A stretch of DNA of 64,000 bases from NCBI GenBank assembly GCA_964250615.1, contig CAXUGM010000012.1, one strand, 5' to 3'. Source of the stretch: Blautia sp900556555. Lineage in GTDB: Bacteria; Bacillota; Clostridia; Lachnospirales; Lachnospiraceae. Shown in pieces: positions 44,101-52,203 of the stretch. Numbering within the stretch: the first letter of the stretch is position 1; the number at the start of each line of letters is the position of its first letter. The notes under the pieces were generated by a model that had not been told where the DNA came from, searched no databases, and saw only the letters and a list, made by a program, of their open reading frames with translations. The translations under genes and the position numbers were made by a program.

Positions 44101-45243
44101 ATGAGACAAAGATTTCAAAGAAATAAGAGATACAAAATGAGCCTGGCAGCAGGCTTCCTGGTATTGCTGCTGTGCCTGGCAGGATGCAATACAAAAGATA
44201 TGAACAGTGTCACTGCCCAGGCTTCTGGGCAGGAATCGCAGGAACAGGCTTTGGGAAGCCTGAATCTGCATTATCTGGATGTGGGACAGGGAAATGCGGT
44301 GCTGGCGGAATCCCAGGGGCATTATATGCTCATAGATGGCGGTGCCAGGAAGGCATCTTCCTTTATAGTAAGCTATCTGGAAAAGCAGGGAGTCAAAGAA
44401 CTGGATTATTTGCTGATTTCTCATTTTGATGAGGATCACCTGGCAGGAGCCATCGGTGCATTGCATAAATTTCCGGTAAAACAATTGATTACACCAGACT
44501 ATGAGACAGATTCTTCCATCTATCAGTCTTATGCAGAGGTGGTGCAAGAAAAACAGTATCAGGCCGTTCATCCAAAGGTAGGAGACGAATTTACTTTTGG
44601 AACAGCAACGTTTCGGATTATTTCGCCTACCGTCTATGGACATGAAGATGAAAATCAGGATTCGGTAGGAATCGTTTTAAAGAATGGAGAGAATGAATTT
44701 TTCATTGGAGGGGATATCGGACTGGAAAGTGAGAAGGAAATTTTAAATGAGGGAATTGATATCCAGGCGGATGTGATGCTGATGAATCATCATGGTTCCC
44801 ATGTGAGCAATGATTTCCTTCATGCAGTAAATCCAGACTATGCGGTCATAAGCTGTGGAGCTGATAACCGTTATGGGCATCCAAGACAGGATACTGTGGA
44901 GCTTTTAAAGAAAGAACAGATTCCATTGTTCCGTACAGACAAACAAGGAACCATAGACATAAGCAGCAATGGAACAGACATTACCTTTGCCCAGAAGCCG
45001 TGTAATGATTATACACCGGGAACCAGAGGCAGTGACTCCCAGCAGGAGGAAGCAGCCGGAAGCATGGAAAATGCAGGGCCAGAGGACTGCGATTATGTGT
45101 TAAATGCACATACAAAGAAAATTCATTTGCCAGAATGTGCTTCTGTGAAGACCATGGATGAGGATAATAAAGAATATTATAAAGGGGATAAGCAGGCACT
45201 TTTGGATAACGGTTATACGGCTTGCGGAAATTGTAAACCTTAA
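44101..45243 (+). CDS. Metallo-beta-lactamase-fold lipoprotein, ComEC-like
   Basis: Secreted lipoprotein of 380 residues. The signal peptide ends in a lipobox (LCLAGC, Cys29). The metallo-hydrolase domain resembles the C-terminal nuclease-like domain of ComEC: LHYLDVGQGNAVL, SHFDEDHLAGAIGAL (His108, Asp110, Asp112, His113), then GGDIG and NHHGSHVSND. A C-terminal domain (DYVLNAHTKKIHLPEC...CGNC) has a His-Cys-Cys-Cys pattern that probably binds zinc. It follows the penicillin-binding gene by 21 bases, so both may be one operon. The substrate is unknown; extracellular nucleic acid is a guess. Confidence 0.82.
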   Translation: MRQRFQRNKRYKMSLAAGFLVLLLCLAGCNTKDMNSVTAQASGQESQEQALGSLNLHYLDVGQGNAVLAESQGHYMLIDGGARKASSFIVSYLEKQGVKELDYLLISHFDEDHLAGAIGALHKFPVKQLITPDYETDSSIYQSYAEVVQEKQYQAVHPKVGDEFTFGTATFRIISPTVYGHEDENQDSVGIVLKNGENEFFIGGDIGLESEKEILNEGIDIQADVMLMNHHGSHVSNDFLHAVNPDYAVISCGADNRYGHPRQDTVELLKKEQIPLFRTDKQGTIDISSNGTDITFAQKPCNDYTPGTRGSDSQQEEAAGSMENAGPEDCDYVLNAHTKKIHLPECASVKTMDEDNKEYYKGDKQALLDNGYTACGNCKP

Positions 45244-45253
45244 AACATGAGAT

Positions 45254-45296
45254 GGCGGTCATACAGTATTAGGGCTGTGTGGCCGTCAAATTTTTT
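45254..45296 (+). terminator. Terminator after the metallo-hydrolase gene
   Basis: A 13-bp stem (GGCGGTCATACAG with CTGTGTGGCCGTC, three G-U pairs) is followed by AAA and T6. Confidence 0.75.
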
Positions 45297-45369
45297 GCAA
45301 AAATTTTTAAACTTTCTCCGCACAGTTGGGGTGAGAACTTCGTTATACATCATAGAAGGAGGGAAGTGC

Positions 45370-45624
45370 ATGGAGTTGGAAGAATTGTATGACCGGATTT
45401 ACCGGTATTGCTATTTTCATACAGGCAGAATTCTGTCTGGATTAAAAACAGTCCATTCTTCAGATAGACAGGCAGAAGCTGGTAAAGTGCTAGAATTCTT
45501 TGCGTTGTCAGATGAGCAGGAACATGATAAAATACGAATAAAGAACAAAATAGACATAGAAAAACTACCTCGGAACTTTCATAAGCCAAGAGGTGGTATT
45601 TCTATGTTTTTGTTATCATTATAA
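45370..45624 (+). pseudogene. Fragment resembling the start of an ECF sigma factor
   Basis: The frame begins with a strong AAGGAGGG signal and MELEELYDRIYRYCYFHTG, which resembles the start of region 2 of ECF sigma factors. After about residue 19 the resemblance ends (RILSGLKTVHSSDRQ). The frame runs to 45624, partly inside a terminator stem. It is probably a truncated regulator gene whose start and signal survive. A real small protein of 84 residues cannot be ruled out. Confidence 0.4.
45554..45614 (+). terminator. Terminator after the sigma-like fragment
   Basis: Long stem with ACATAGAAA...ACTACCTC pairing with GAGGTGGT...TTTCTATGT, then a T5. It overlaps the last codons of the fragment. 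Confidence 0.7.
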
Positions 45625-45648
45625 AAGTTTGACAGAGAGGATTTTACT

Positions 45649-46242
45649 ATGTCGCCTGCAGTTTTTCTGGAAATGACCCTGACAGCATGTATTACGGTAT
45701 GGTCACCGGGACCGAATAATATTTTACTGCTGTCATCAGCCAGCAAATATGGATTCAAAAAGAATCTGCCCTTTATGTTCGGGATTTGGACAGGATCACT
45801 GTCCCTGATGATTTTGAGCGGTATTTTTTGTAAGACTCTGGCCTCTATTGTGCCTGGGATTCAGCCGGTTATGAAATATGTGGGAGGCATTTATATGCTG
45901 TATCTGGCATATAAAACGTTCCAAAGACTTCCACCGGGAGAAAATGATGCAGAAAAAGAGCCCCACTATCTTATGGGATTTTTTCTGCAGCTTATTAATG
46001 TAAAAATTATCATCTATGGACTTACCATGTTTTCGTCGTTTATCTTACCTCATGTAAGCCGGATTCCGTTGCTTTTAGGGTTTGCTTTTTATCTTATGAT
46101 GCTGGGGGCAATTGGAAATTTAATCTGGGCTTTTGCCGGAAATGTTTTGAAGATATTCTACGGAAAGCATTATAAAGGGATGAATGCAGTGATGTCACTG
46201 CTGCTTGTCTGGTGTGCGTTGCGTGTAGTAGGGATTTGTTAA
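45649..46242 (+). CDS. LysE/RhtB family amino acid exporter
   Basis: Membrane exporter of 197 residues with six hydrophobic segments. It carries the LysE-family start (FLEMTLTACITVWSPGPNNILLLSSASKYGFKKNLPFMFGIWTG) and GGIYMLYLAYKTF. Substrates of the family are basic amino acids, homoserine or threonine; the exact one is not predictable. It lies 26 bases before an alcohol dehydrogenase gene on the same strand. Confidence 0.9.
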   Translation: MSPAVFLEMTLTACITVWSPGPNNILLLSSASKYGFKKNLPFMFGIWTGSLSLMILSGIFCKTLASIVPGIQPVMKYVGGIYMLYLAYKTFQRLPPGENDAEKEPHYLMGFFLQLINVKIIIYGLTMFSSFILPHVSRIPLLLGFAFYLMMLGAIGNLIWAFAGNVLKIFYGKHYKGMNAVMSLLLVWCALRVVGIC

Positions 46243-46268
46243 AAAAGAGAAGAAATGGGGGATAGGAA

Positions 46269-47309
46269 ATGCTTGCATATACATATAAAGAGCAGGGAAA
46301 ATTTGTATTAGAAGAAAAAGAAAAACCGGGGATTTTAGAGGAGCAGGATGCCATTGTCCGGGTAACGCTGGCAAGTATCTGTTCCAGTGATATCCATATT
46401 AAACATGGTGCAGTGCCAAGGGCAGTTCCAGGTATTACGGTAGGCCATGAGATGGTAGGAATCGTAGAAGAGGTTGGAAACCAGGTGACAAAGGTTAAGC
46501 CAGGAGACAGAGTGACGGTGAATGTGGAAACCTTCTGTGGAGAATGTTATTTTTGTCAGCATGGTTTTGTAAATAACTGTACGGATAAAAATGGCGGATG
46601 GGCACTTGGCTGCCGGATTGATGGCGGACAGGCAGAATATGTCCGTGTTCCTTATGCAAATCAGGGCTTGAATAAGATTGCAGATTCCATTACAGACGAA
46701 GAGGCTTTGTTCGTAGGAGATGTGCTTGCCACAGGATTCTGGGCTGCAAGAATTTCAGAAATCAGCCAGGAGGATACCGTTGTAATCCTTGGCGGAGGTC
46801 CCACTGGTATCTGCACGCTTCTGTGTGTGATGCTGAAACAGCCGAAAAACATTATTTTATGTGAGGTAGATCCGGTGAGAATCGCCTTTGTAAAAGAACA
46901 TTATCCGGAAGTTCTGGTGGTAAATCCTGCAGAGTGTGATGTAGAAACCTTTGTAAAAGAGCATAGTAAGCATGGTGGAGCAGACCGTGTTCTGGAAGTG
47001 GCAGGAGGTTCTCAGACCTTTGAACTGGCGTGGAAAGTGGCAAGACCAAATGCCATTGTAACTATTGTAGCACTGTATGAGGAGAGTCAGAGTATTCCGT
47101 TGCCTAAAATGTATGGAAAAAACCTGATTTTTAAGACTGGTGGAGTAGATGGATGCGACTGTGATGAAATCTTAAAACTGATAGAAGAGAAGAAAATTGA
47201 TACCACACCACTGATTACCCATACCTTTTCGCTGAGGGAAATTGAGCATGCGTATGATATTTTTGAGCATCGAAAAGAGAATGTAATTAAAGTGGCGATT
47301 CGGCCATAG
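46269..47309 (+). CDS. Zinc-dependent alcohol dehydrogenase family
   Basis: Medium-chain dehydrogenase of 346 residues. The catalytic zinc site is built from Cys-Ser in ASICSSDIHIKHG and the GHE of VGHEMVGIVEEVG. The structural zinc loop has GECYFCQHGFVNNC. The cofactor-binding Rossmann motif is VVILGGGPTGICTL, typical of NAD(P)+ enzymes. Substrate range cannot be told; sorbitol, butanediol or plain alcohol dehydrogenases share this pattern. Probably in one unit with the LysE and MATE genes. Confidence 0.88.
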   Translation: MLAYTYKEQGKFVLEEKEKPGILEEQDAIVRVTLASICSSDIHIKHGAVPRAVPGITVGHEMVGIVEEVGNQVTKVKPGDRVTVNVETFCGECYFCQHGFVNNCTDKNGGWALGCRIDGGQAEYVRVPYANQGLNKIADSITDEEALFVGDVLATGFWAARISEISQEDTVVILGGGPTGICTLLCVMLKQPKNIILCEVDPVRIAFVKEHYPEVLVVNPAECDVETFVKEHSKHGGADRVLEVAGGSQTFELAWKVARPNAIVTIVALYEESQSIPLPKMYGKNLIFKTGGVDGCDCDEILKLIEEKKIDTTPLITHTFSLREIEHAYDIFEHRKENVIKVAIRP

Positions 47310-47334
47310 ATAGAATAGTTAGGAAAGTAGGAAA

Positions 47335-48726
47335 ATGAAAAAGAAAAAAAATATAGGATATAAAAAAGAGTTGTTTTTGGCGATTGTTACCCTGGCATGG
47401 CCTACCTTGCTGGAGCAGATGCTGCAGACTCTGGTGCAATATATTGATGCAGCCATGGTCGGAAGAATCGGAGCAGATGCAACTGCAACAGTAGGAATGA
47501 GTACGTCCGTAACCTGGCTTGTGAATGGGCCATTATTTGCAATGGGAATCGGGTTTATGGCATTTATTTCCAAGAGTATGGGTGCAAAATCATATAAAGA
47601 TGTGAAAAGGGCATCGGTACAGTCTGTGCTGGTCACCATGGTAGCAGGCGTTGTAGTAGGCGTGCTTACATTGCTAATAAGCCCAGTGCTCCCGGTCTGG
47701 ATGGGAGTGGAAGAAAAGATAAGACACGATGCTTCACTTTATTTTGCCATCATCTGTCTGCCCATGTTGTTTCGAAGTGCGATTATTATTTTCGGAGCAG
47801 TTTTAAGGGCAGTTGGAGATACGAAAACTCCTATGCTGGTAAATGTCTGCATGAATATCGTCAATATTATTTTAAATTATATTTTTATTTACGATACACG
47901 TATGATACAGATTGCAGGAAAAAATGTGAAAATGTTTGGTTTTGGCTACGGAGCTGTTGGAGCGGGAATCGGTACAGCAGTTTCCTTTGTGGTGGGAGGA
48001 ATCCTGATGACCATTGCCTTATATAAGAATTTCTATGTGTCGCCAAAAGGATGCAAAATCAGACCAGAAAGAACCATCCTTGCCCCATGTATCCGAGTAG
48101 GGTTACCGGTTGCAATGGAACGTATGGCAACCTGTCTTGGACATGTCGTGTTTGCATCTTTAGTGACGGGACTTGGAACAGTGGCATTTGCGGCACATTC
48201 CATCGCACTTACCGTAGAACAGGCCTTTTATATTCCTGGCTATGGTATGCAGACGGCCTCTGCTACACTTGCTGGAAACGCCATTGGAGCCAATGACCAG
48301 AAACGACTGCAGGCATTAACAAGAATGCTTATTACTATGATTCTTGTCGTTATGACAGCTTCGGGTGCATTGCTATTTCTATTTGCACCGCAGCTTCTGT
48401 CTATTTTTACAAAAGAACACGAAGTAATTGCACTTGGCACAGTGGTGCTTCGGATGGTGGCAGTTTCAGAGCCTATGTTTGGCGTCCTGGTTATTTTGGA
48501 AGGAATCTTTAACGGAGTAGGAGATACTGTAAAACCGTTTTATTATGCTCTTTTCAGTATGTGGGGCGTAAGAGTATTTCTTACTTTCCTCTGCGTTCAT
48601 GTGTTCCATCTGGGCTTATATGCAGTCTGGGGCTGTATGATTGCCAACAATGTATGTCTGGGAAGTTTGTTTATCATACGTTATTTCAGAGGGGAATGGA
48701 ATCCTTTGAAGAAAAAAATTGGGTGA
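47335..48726 (+). CDS. MATE family multidrug efflux transporter
   Basis: Twelve-helix antiporter of 463 residues with two MatE domains. The N-terminal half has ATVGMSTSVTWLVNG and the second half AAHSIALTVEQAFYIPGYGMQTASATLAGNAIGAND, the family's repeat pattern. It probably exports drugs or metabolites using Na+ or H+. It follows the alcohol dehydrogenase gene by 25 bases. Confidence 0.9.
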   Translation: MKKKKNIGYKKELFLAIVTLAWPTLLEQMLQTLVQYIDAAMVGRIGADATATVGMSTSVTWLVNGPLFAMGIGFMAFISKSMGAKSYKDVKRASVQSVLVTMVAGVVVGVLTLLISPVLPVWMGVEEKIRHDASLYFAIICLPMLFRSAIIIFGAVLRAVGDTKTPMLVNVCMNIVNIILNYIFIYDTRMIQIAGKNVKMFGFGYGAVGAGIGTAVSFVVGGILMTIALYKNFYVSPKGCKIRPERTILAPCIRVGLPVAMERMATCLGHVVFASLVTGLGTVAFAAHSIALTVEQAFYIPGYGMQTASATLAGNAIGANDQKRLQALTRMLITMILVVMTASGALLFLFAPQLLSIFTKEHEVIALGTVVLRMVAVSEPMFGVLVILEGIFNGVGDTVKPFYYALFSMWGVRVFLTFLCVHVFHLGLYAVWGCMIANNVCLGSLFIIRYFRGEWNPLKKKIG

Positions 48727-48745
48727 AAAATGTAGGAGGTTTTGC

Positions 48746-48846
48746 ATGAGTGACAAGAAAACTATGAAGGTGAACATACTTTAGATTTTGCAACGATAAT
48801 AGAAGATTTAGGAATATTGTGCCGGAAAAACGGAGGTCTGTTATGA
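48746..48846 (+). pseudogene. Remnant of a DUF3791-like gene
   Basis: A start codon with AGGAGG (48746) runs 12 codons to a stop. In another frame, from 48760 to 48846, the sequence reads EGEHTLDFATIIEDLG then CRKNGGLL and stop, which resembles the C-terminal end of DUF3791 proteins (a conserved HT-x-D/F region and C-RxxGG). The pieces are probably the start and end of one gene that lost its middle and frame. Confidence 0.5.
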
Positions 48847-48890
48847 GATTATATCATCGCAGTATTCTTCCCATACAGAAAAGAGTATAA
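48843..48890 (+). pseudogene. Remnant of a first DUF3990 gene
   Basis: The 15-codon frame MRLYHRSILPIQKRV overlaps the stop of the previous remnant as TTATGA, as it does in DUF3791-DUF3990 operons. MRLYHxS is the N-terminal signature of DUF3990 proteins. Nothing of the body survives. Confidence 0.5.
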
Positions 48891-48917
48891 AACTTTTGTG
48901 AAAGGTAGGAACTTAAT

Positions 48918-49091
48918 ATGGGTAAGCAGGAGCAGTTAATTGAATATATTGTTCAGGATAAAGGGGCTGGATATGGAACTATTGTAACTGCAAATCAGGA
49001 AATAGCTGTTCTATGTTTGAATGTACAAAGGAAGAGTGGTGAATATTTGATAGTCTCAACCACCTCATCACTCTTCACCAGCAGAAGTTAG
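48918..49091 (+). pseudogene. Small degenerate frame of the DUF3990 island
   Basis: A 57-codon frame with AAAGGTAGG upstream. The start (MGKQEQLIEYIVQD) looks like those of small companion proteins of DUF3990 genes; the rest shows no family and contains an imperfect inverted repeat AGAGTGGTGA/TCATCACTCT. It is probably a truncated partner gene; it could be a small expressed protein. Confidence 0.35.
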
Positions 49092-49156
49092 AAACACTCC
49101 AAAATATTAAGAAATTTATGCTTTAAAAAATGTTTTTCTGGGAAGGAAGATTGAAA

Positions 49157-49809
49157 ATGGAAAAAATCATCTTATTTCATGGAACTCCTAATGAAATTGT
49201 AATACCCACACATGGCAAAGGTGAAAAAAACATGACTATGGACAAGGGTTTTATCTTACAGAAAACCTTGAACTTGCAAAAGAGTGGGCTGTTTGCAGGC
49301 CAAACGAAACAAATGGCTACGTTCATCAGTACAAACTTGATACTGACGGATTGAAAATCTTAGATTTTCAAGAGCAAGGTGTCCTTGCGTGGCTTGCAGA
49401 GTTGATGAAGCACAGAGATGCTGCTGATTCTAAGCGTTATCGTATGCTGGCAAAGAAATTTATTGAAAAATATGGTGTAAACACTGAAGAATATGATGTT
49501 ATCAAAGGGTGGAGAGCCAATGCCTCCTACTTTTACATCGCAAAGGAATTTGTCAGGGACAATATAGATATGGATATTCTTGAAGAACTCTTATCTTTTG
49601 GTGGATTGGGTATTCAATACTGCATCAAGACTGAACTTGCATATTCCAAACTCCAAGAAATAGAAGGCAGCTTGCAGACGGTATCTTATGCGGAATTTAA
49701 TGAAAAGTACAATCAGCGTGACATTTCCGCAAGACAAAAAATGCGAGAGCTCATTGATTCTGATGCAAATAAGGTAACAAAGGTGTTTAGTACACTTTTT
49801 GAGGAGTGA
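49157..49809 (+). pseudogene. DUF3990 (ADP-ribosyltransferase-like) gene with a frameshift
   Basis: Reads in two frames. Frame one starts at ATG 49157 (GGAAGG upstream) with MEKIILFHGTPNEIVIPTHGKGEK. At a run of seven A at about 49224-49230 the correct reading moves to the other frame, which continues HDYGQGFYLTENLELAKEW, VCRPNETNGYVHQYKLDTDG and then LKILDFQEQGVLAWLAELM to the stop at 49809. One extra A would restore a single frame of about 218 codons. The HGT start, YGQGFYLT segment and Y-x-L-D strand are those of DUF3990, predicted ADP-ribosyltransferase-fold toxins. The gene is either broken, phase-variable by slippage, or a sequencing artefact. Confidence 0.8.
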
Positions 49810-49814
49810 TGATT

Positions 49815-50231
49815 ATGAGAGCATATGCACAAGATTATTTGAATGATGTGGTAGAAAATCAGGGTAAACTTTTTGATTATGTTGCTCAAAGCTATCCTGA
49901 TATGGATACCGAAGATTTTATTAAGACCTATATGGCAAGCAAAACAAGAAAAAGTATTGATGAAGCGAAAGCCTATGTTAATACAATGAGTGCCAAAGAA
50001 TTGTGGGAATATTTTATCGAAACAGAAAATTATTCATTGAAATCCGGTAAGGCTCTTAACGGCTTTATGCCCGATTGGATTGGAGAGTTTTACGCTTACT
50101 ATCAATGGTATTACAATATTTCGAGCGTTGAAGTTTTGGAAAAGGTACCGCTTGATTTCTTAGAAAAAGCCTACTATGGACTGCATGACTTGGAACTTGA
50201 TTTGGCGGTACAAAAGGTTGGTGAAATATGA
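49815..50231 (+). CDS. Unknown protein of the DUF3990/NADAR island
   Basis: A 138-residue protein, soluble and acidic, without a family I recognise. Notable segments are LNDVVENQGKLFDYVAQSYPDMDTEDFIKTYMASKTRKSIDEA and ELWEYFIE, then a tryptophan- and tyrosine-rich GFMPDWIGEFYAYYQWYYN. I prefer ATG 49815 because GAGGAG lies eight bases upstream; ATG 49809 and GTG 49806 are alternatives. It sits between the DUF3990 frame and NADAR with overlaps on both sides, so it is made with them and is probably an accessory or immunity component. Confidence 0.75.
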   Translation: MRAYAQDYLNDVVENQGKLFDYVAQSYPDMDTEDFIKTYMASKTRKSIDEAKAYVNTMSAKELWEYFIETENYSLKSGKALNGFMPDWIGEFYAYYQWYYNISSVEVLEKVPLDFLEKAYYGLHDLELDLAVQKVGEI

Positions 50232-50704
50232 TGAAGATTATTTGTTTTCACAATCCGAAAGAGGAGAATGGCTATTTAAGTAATTGGTATCCCTCATCTT
50301 TTACGGTGGGCAGTATGTCATTTTCTTCTATGGAACAGTATATGATGTACTGTAAGGCAATATGCTTTCAAGACGAGTCCGCAGCGGCAAAGATACTTGC
50401 CACAGATGATGTTGCAGAGATTAAATTGCTTGGCAGACATGTATCGAACTATGATGAAAAGCATTGGAACGGCATTCGTCAGATTGTTGTTTATGAGGGG
50501 CTGCTTGCAAAGTTTTCACAAAACGAGGATCTGAAAGGTAAACTTAAATCTACAGGCAATGCTGTGTTAGCGGAATGCGCTGTGAAAGATCGAATTTGGG
50601 GTATCGGTTTGTCGATGAAAAACCCAGACCGATTTGACCGAACCAAATGGAATGGTCAAAATCTTCTTGGATATGCATTGATGATGGTACGTCAACGTTT
50701 GTAA
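50228..50704 (+). CDS. NADAR (YbiA-like) family protein
   Basis: A 158-residue protein of the NADAR/DUF1768 family. It shows the hallmark YLSNWYPSSFT, MEQYMMYCKA, the WN segment and the C-terminal DRIWGIGL and NLLGYALMMVR. Family members hydrolyse N-glycosidic bonds of riboflavin intermediates or remove ADP-ribose from guanine in DNA, which makes them antitoxins of guanine-specific ADP-ribosyltransferases. Its ATG overlaps the previous stop (ATGA). In this island it would counteract the DUF3990 enzyme. ATG 50231 is an alternative start. Confidence 0.88.
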   Translation: MMKIICFHNPKEENGYLSNWYPSSFTVGSMSFSSMEQYMMYCKAICFQDESAAAKILATDDVAEIKLLGRHVSNYDEKHWNGIRQIVVYEGLLAKFSQNEDLKGKLKSTGNAVLAECAVKDRIWGIGLSMKNPDRFDRTKWNGQNLLGYALMMVRQRL

Positions 50705-50777
50705 TTGACTTATACTTATTAAAGAATTGGTATGCCATTTTGACAGGCAAATATTGATTTGAAAGAGGAGTTACATC

Positions 50778-50802
50778 GGGTATGGGGAATATTCCCATAC
50801 CC
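50778..50802. terminator. Hairpin between NADAR and the histidine kinase
   Basis: Perfect nine-base arms GGGTATGGG and CCCATACCC around a GAATATT loop, between convergent genes. There is no strong T-tract on either side. Confidence 0.55.
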
Positions 50803-50835
50803 ATTATATGGTTTTACAGAGTATCTAACAAAGGT

Positions 50836-52203
50836 TCAGCTAGTACAACCTGCAAAAAAAGTAAGCTGAATGGCAAATTCCTGTTTTTGTTCGGAATACA
50901 GTATCTGTCCATTTAAAAGGGACATCATCTTTTCCACACTTCGCAGGCCGATATGAGTGCTTTGAACAGAAGAATCCGTTTCCTTGATTTTGTTTTTAAT
51001 TCGGATTTTCAGTTCCCCTGATTCGTAAGAAATATCAATCAAAACAGGGGCGGACTTATCCCCATATTTTAAAATATTGGAAAATAAATTTTGGAAGATT
51101 CGTTTTATCATGGTTGCATCACCGGTGAAGGGAGCTTCCAGATTTTCCTCTGCTATGACTGGAGTCATCTCCCAGGAAAAACCTGCAAGGTGAATGTAAT
51201 CTGCATTTTCCTTTAAACAGTCATAAAAGAAGGAGTAAGGCAAAGGTTCCAGATTTGGGGTTTCCTTTTCCTCATAAACCAATGCATATTCAAACATCCG
51301 GTCCGTCATATCTTTGATGTCTTTTGTTTTTTGTAGGCATCGTCTCAGGTACTCCTCCTCCATTTCAGGAGATTTTTTCAAATGCAATACCTCTAAATAA
51401 CCATTTAGAATCGTGAGAGGAGTCCTCAGGTCATGGGATAATGCAGTAATTAAATCTTGATTAGCCTGACGGCTTTCCTGTTCCTGTTGAAGGGTGTCAG
51501 CCAGTGTGATCCGGAGTTGGTTCAATTCTGAAGACAGGATACCGATTTCATCCTCGGGATACTGTGGAAGAGCTGTCTTTAAATCTCCGGATGCCATTTG
51601 CAGAACACCATGTTCAATCTTAGAAATTTGCCTCATTTTGTGAGAGATAAAACAAAGGATAACAGATAAAAAAAGTAAAAAAGAAACACACAGACAGAAC
51701 AGAACATACGGGTATAGGAACATGGTATTATGATAAAAGTACACCTTAATGATTGCAGAACCGTTTCGGAATTCTGCCGGAAATTCCCGGGCATGTTCGC
51801 CTTCCCCACCTGTTATGCGGTAACCCAGATCAAAAAAAGTCCGGAATGTATTGTCATCCATGATACTTGCATATTTACCGGCACGGTAATAGCCATCTGA
51901 ACTATAAACATAAATACTGGTATAAGCATCTCCTAAATCCAGCCAGGGCTGGAGTTTTTTTGTTGTTTCGGTATCTTTTTCGGACTTAGGAAGGTCATAC
52001 TTTGCCGCTTCTTCATAGAGCTGCCCCAAAAAGTTTTCATCACCATGAAGTGGTGAAAAATGAAAGACCGGATCAAGAACTTCGAAAATAATATATTTGT
52101 TATACCAGAGAAACTGGAAAAGAGAAAAACAAAGGATGCCGGTGATAAAAATGAGAAGTGCCAGTTTTGTCCGGATTTTCATGGATGATAGTTTCTTAAT
52201 CAC
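50836..52203 (-). CDS. Sensor histidine kinase, VanS-like
   Basis: Kinase of 455 residues with two membrane helices (about 12-32 and 165-188), an outer loop of about 130 residues, a HAMP linker (ISKIEHGVLQMASGDLKTALPQYPEDEIGILSSELNQLR) and the kinase core. The H-box is ALSHDLRTPLTILNGYLEVL; the ATPase has FQNLFSNILKYG, while the G-box region is short (STHIGLRSVEKMM). It is co-transcribed with the response regulator, overlapping it by eight bases. The two-component pair is divergent from a glycosylation operon. Confidence 0.9.
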   Translation of the reverse strand: MIKKLSSMKIRTKLALLIFITGILCFSLFQFLWYNKYIIFEVLDPVFHFSPLHGDENFLGQLYEEAAKYDLPKSEKDTETTKKLQPWLDLGDAYTSIYVYSSDGYYRAGKYASIMDDNTFRTFFDLGYRITGGEGEHAREFPAEFRNGSAIIKVYFYHNTMFLYPYVLFCLCVSFLLFLSVILCFISHKMRQISKIEHGVLQMASGDLKTALPQYPEDEIGILSSELNQLRITLADTLQQEQESRQANQDLITALSHDLRTPLTILNGYLEVLHLKKSPEMEEEYLRRCLQKTKDIKDMTDRMFEYALVYEEKETPNLEPLPYSFFYDCLKENADYIHLAGFSWEMTPVIAEENLEAPFTGDATMIKRIFQNLFSNILKYGDKSAPVLIDISYESGELKIRIKNKIKETDSSVQSTHIGLRSVEKMMSLLNGQILYSEQKQEFAIQLTFFAGCTS

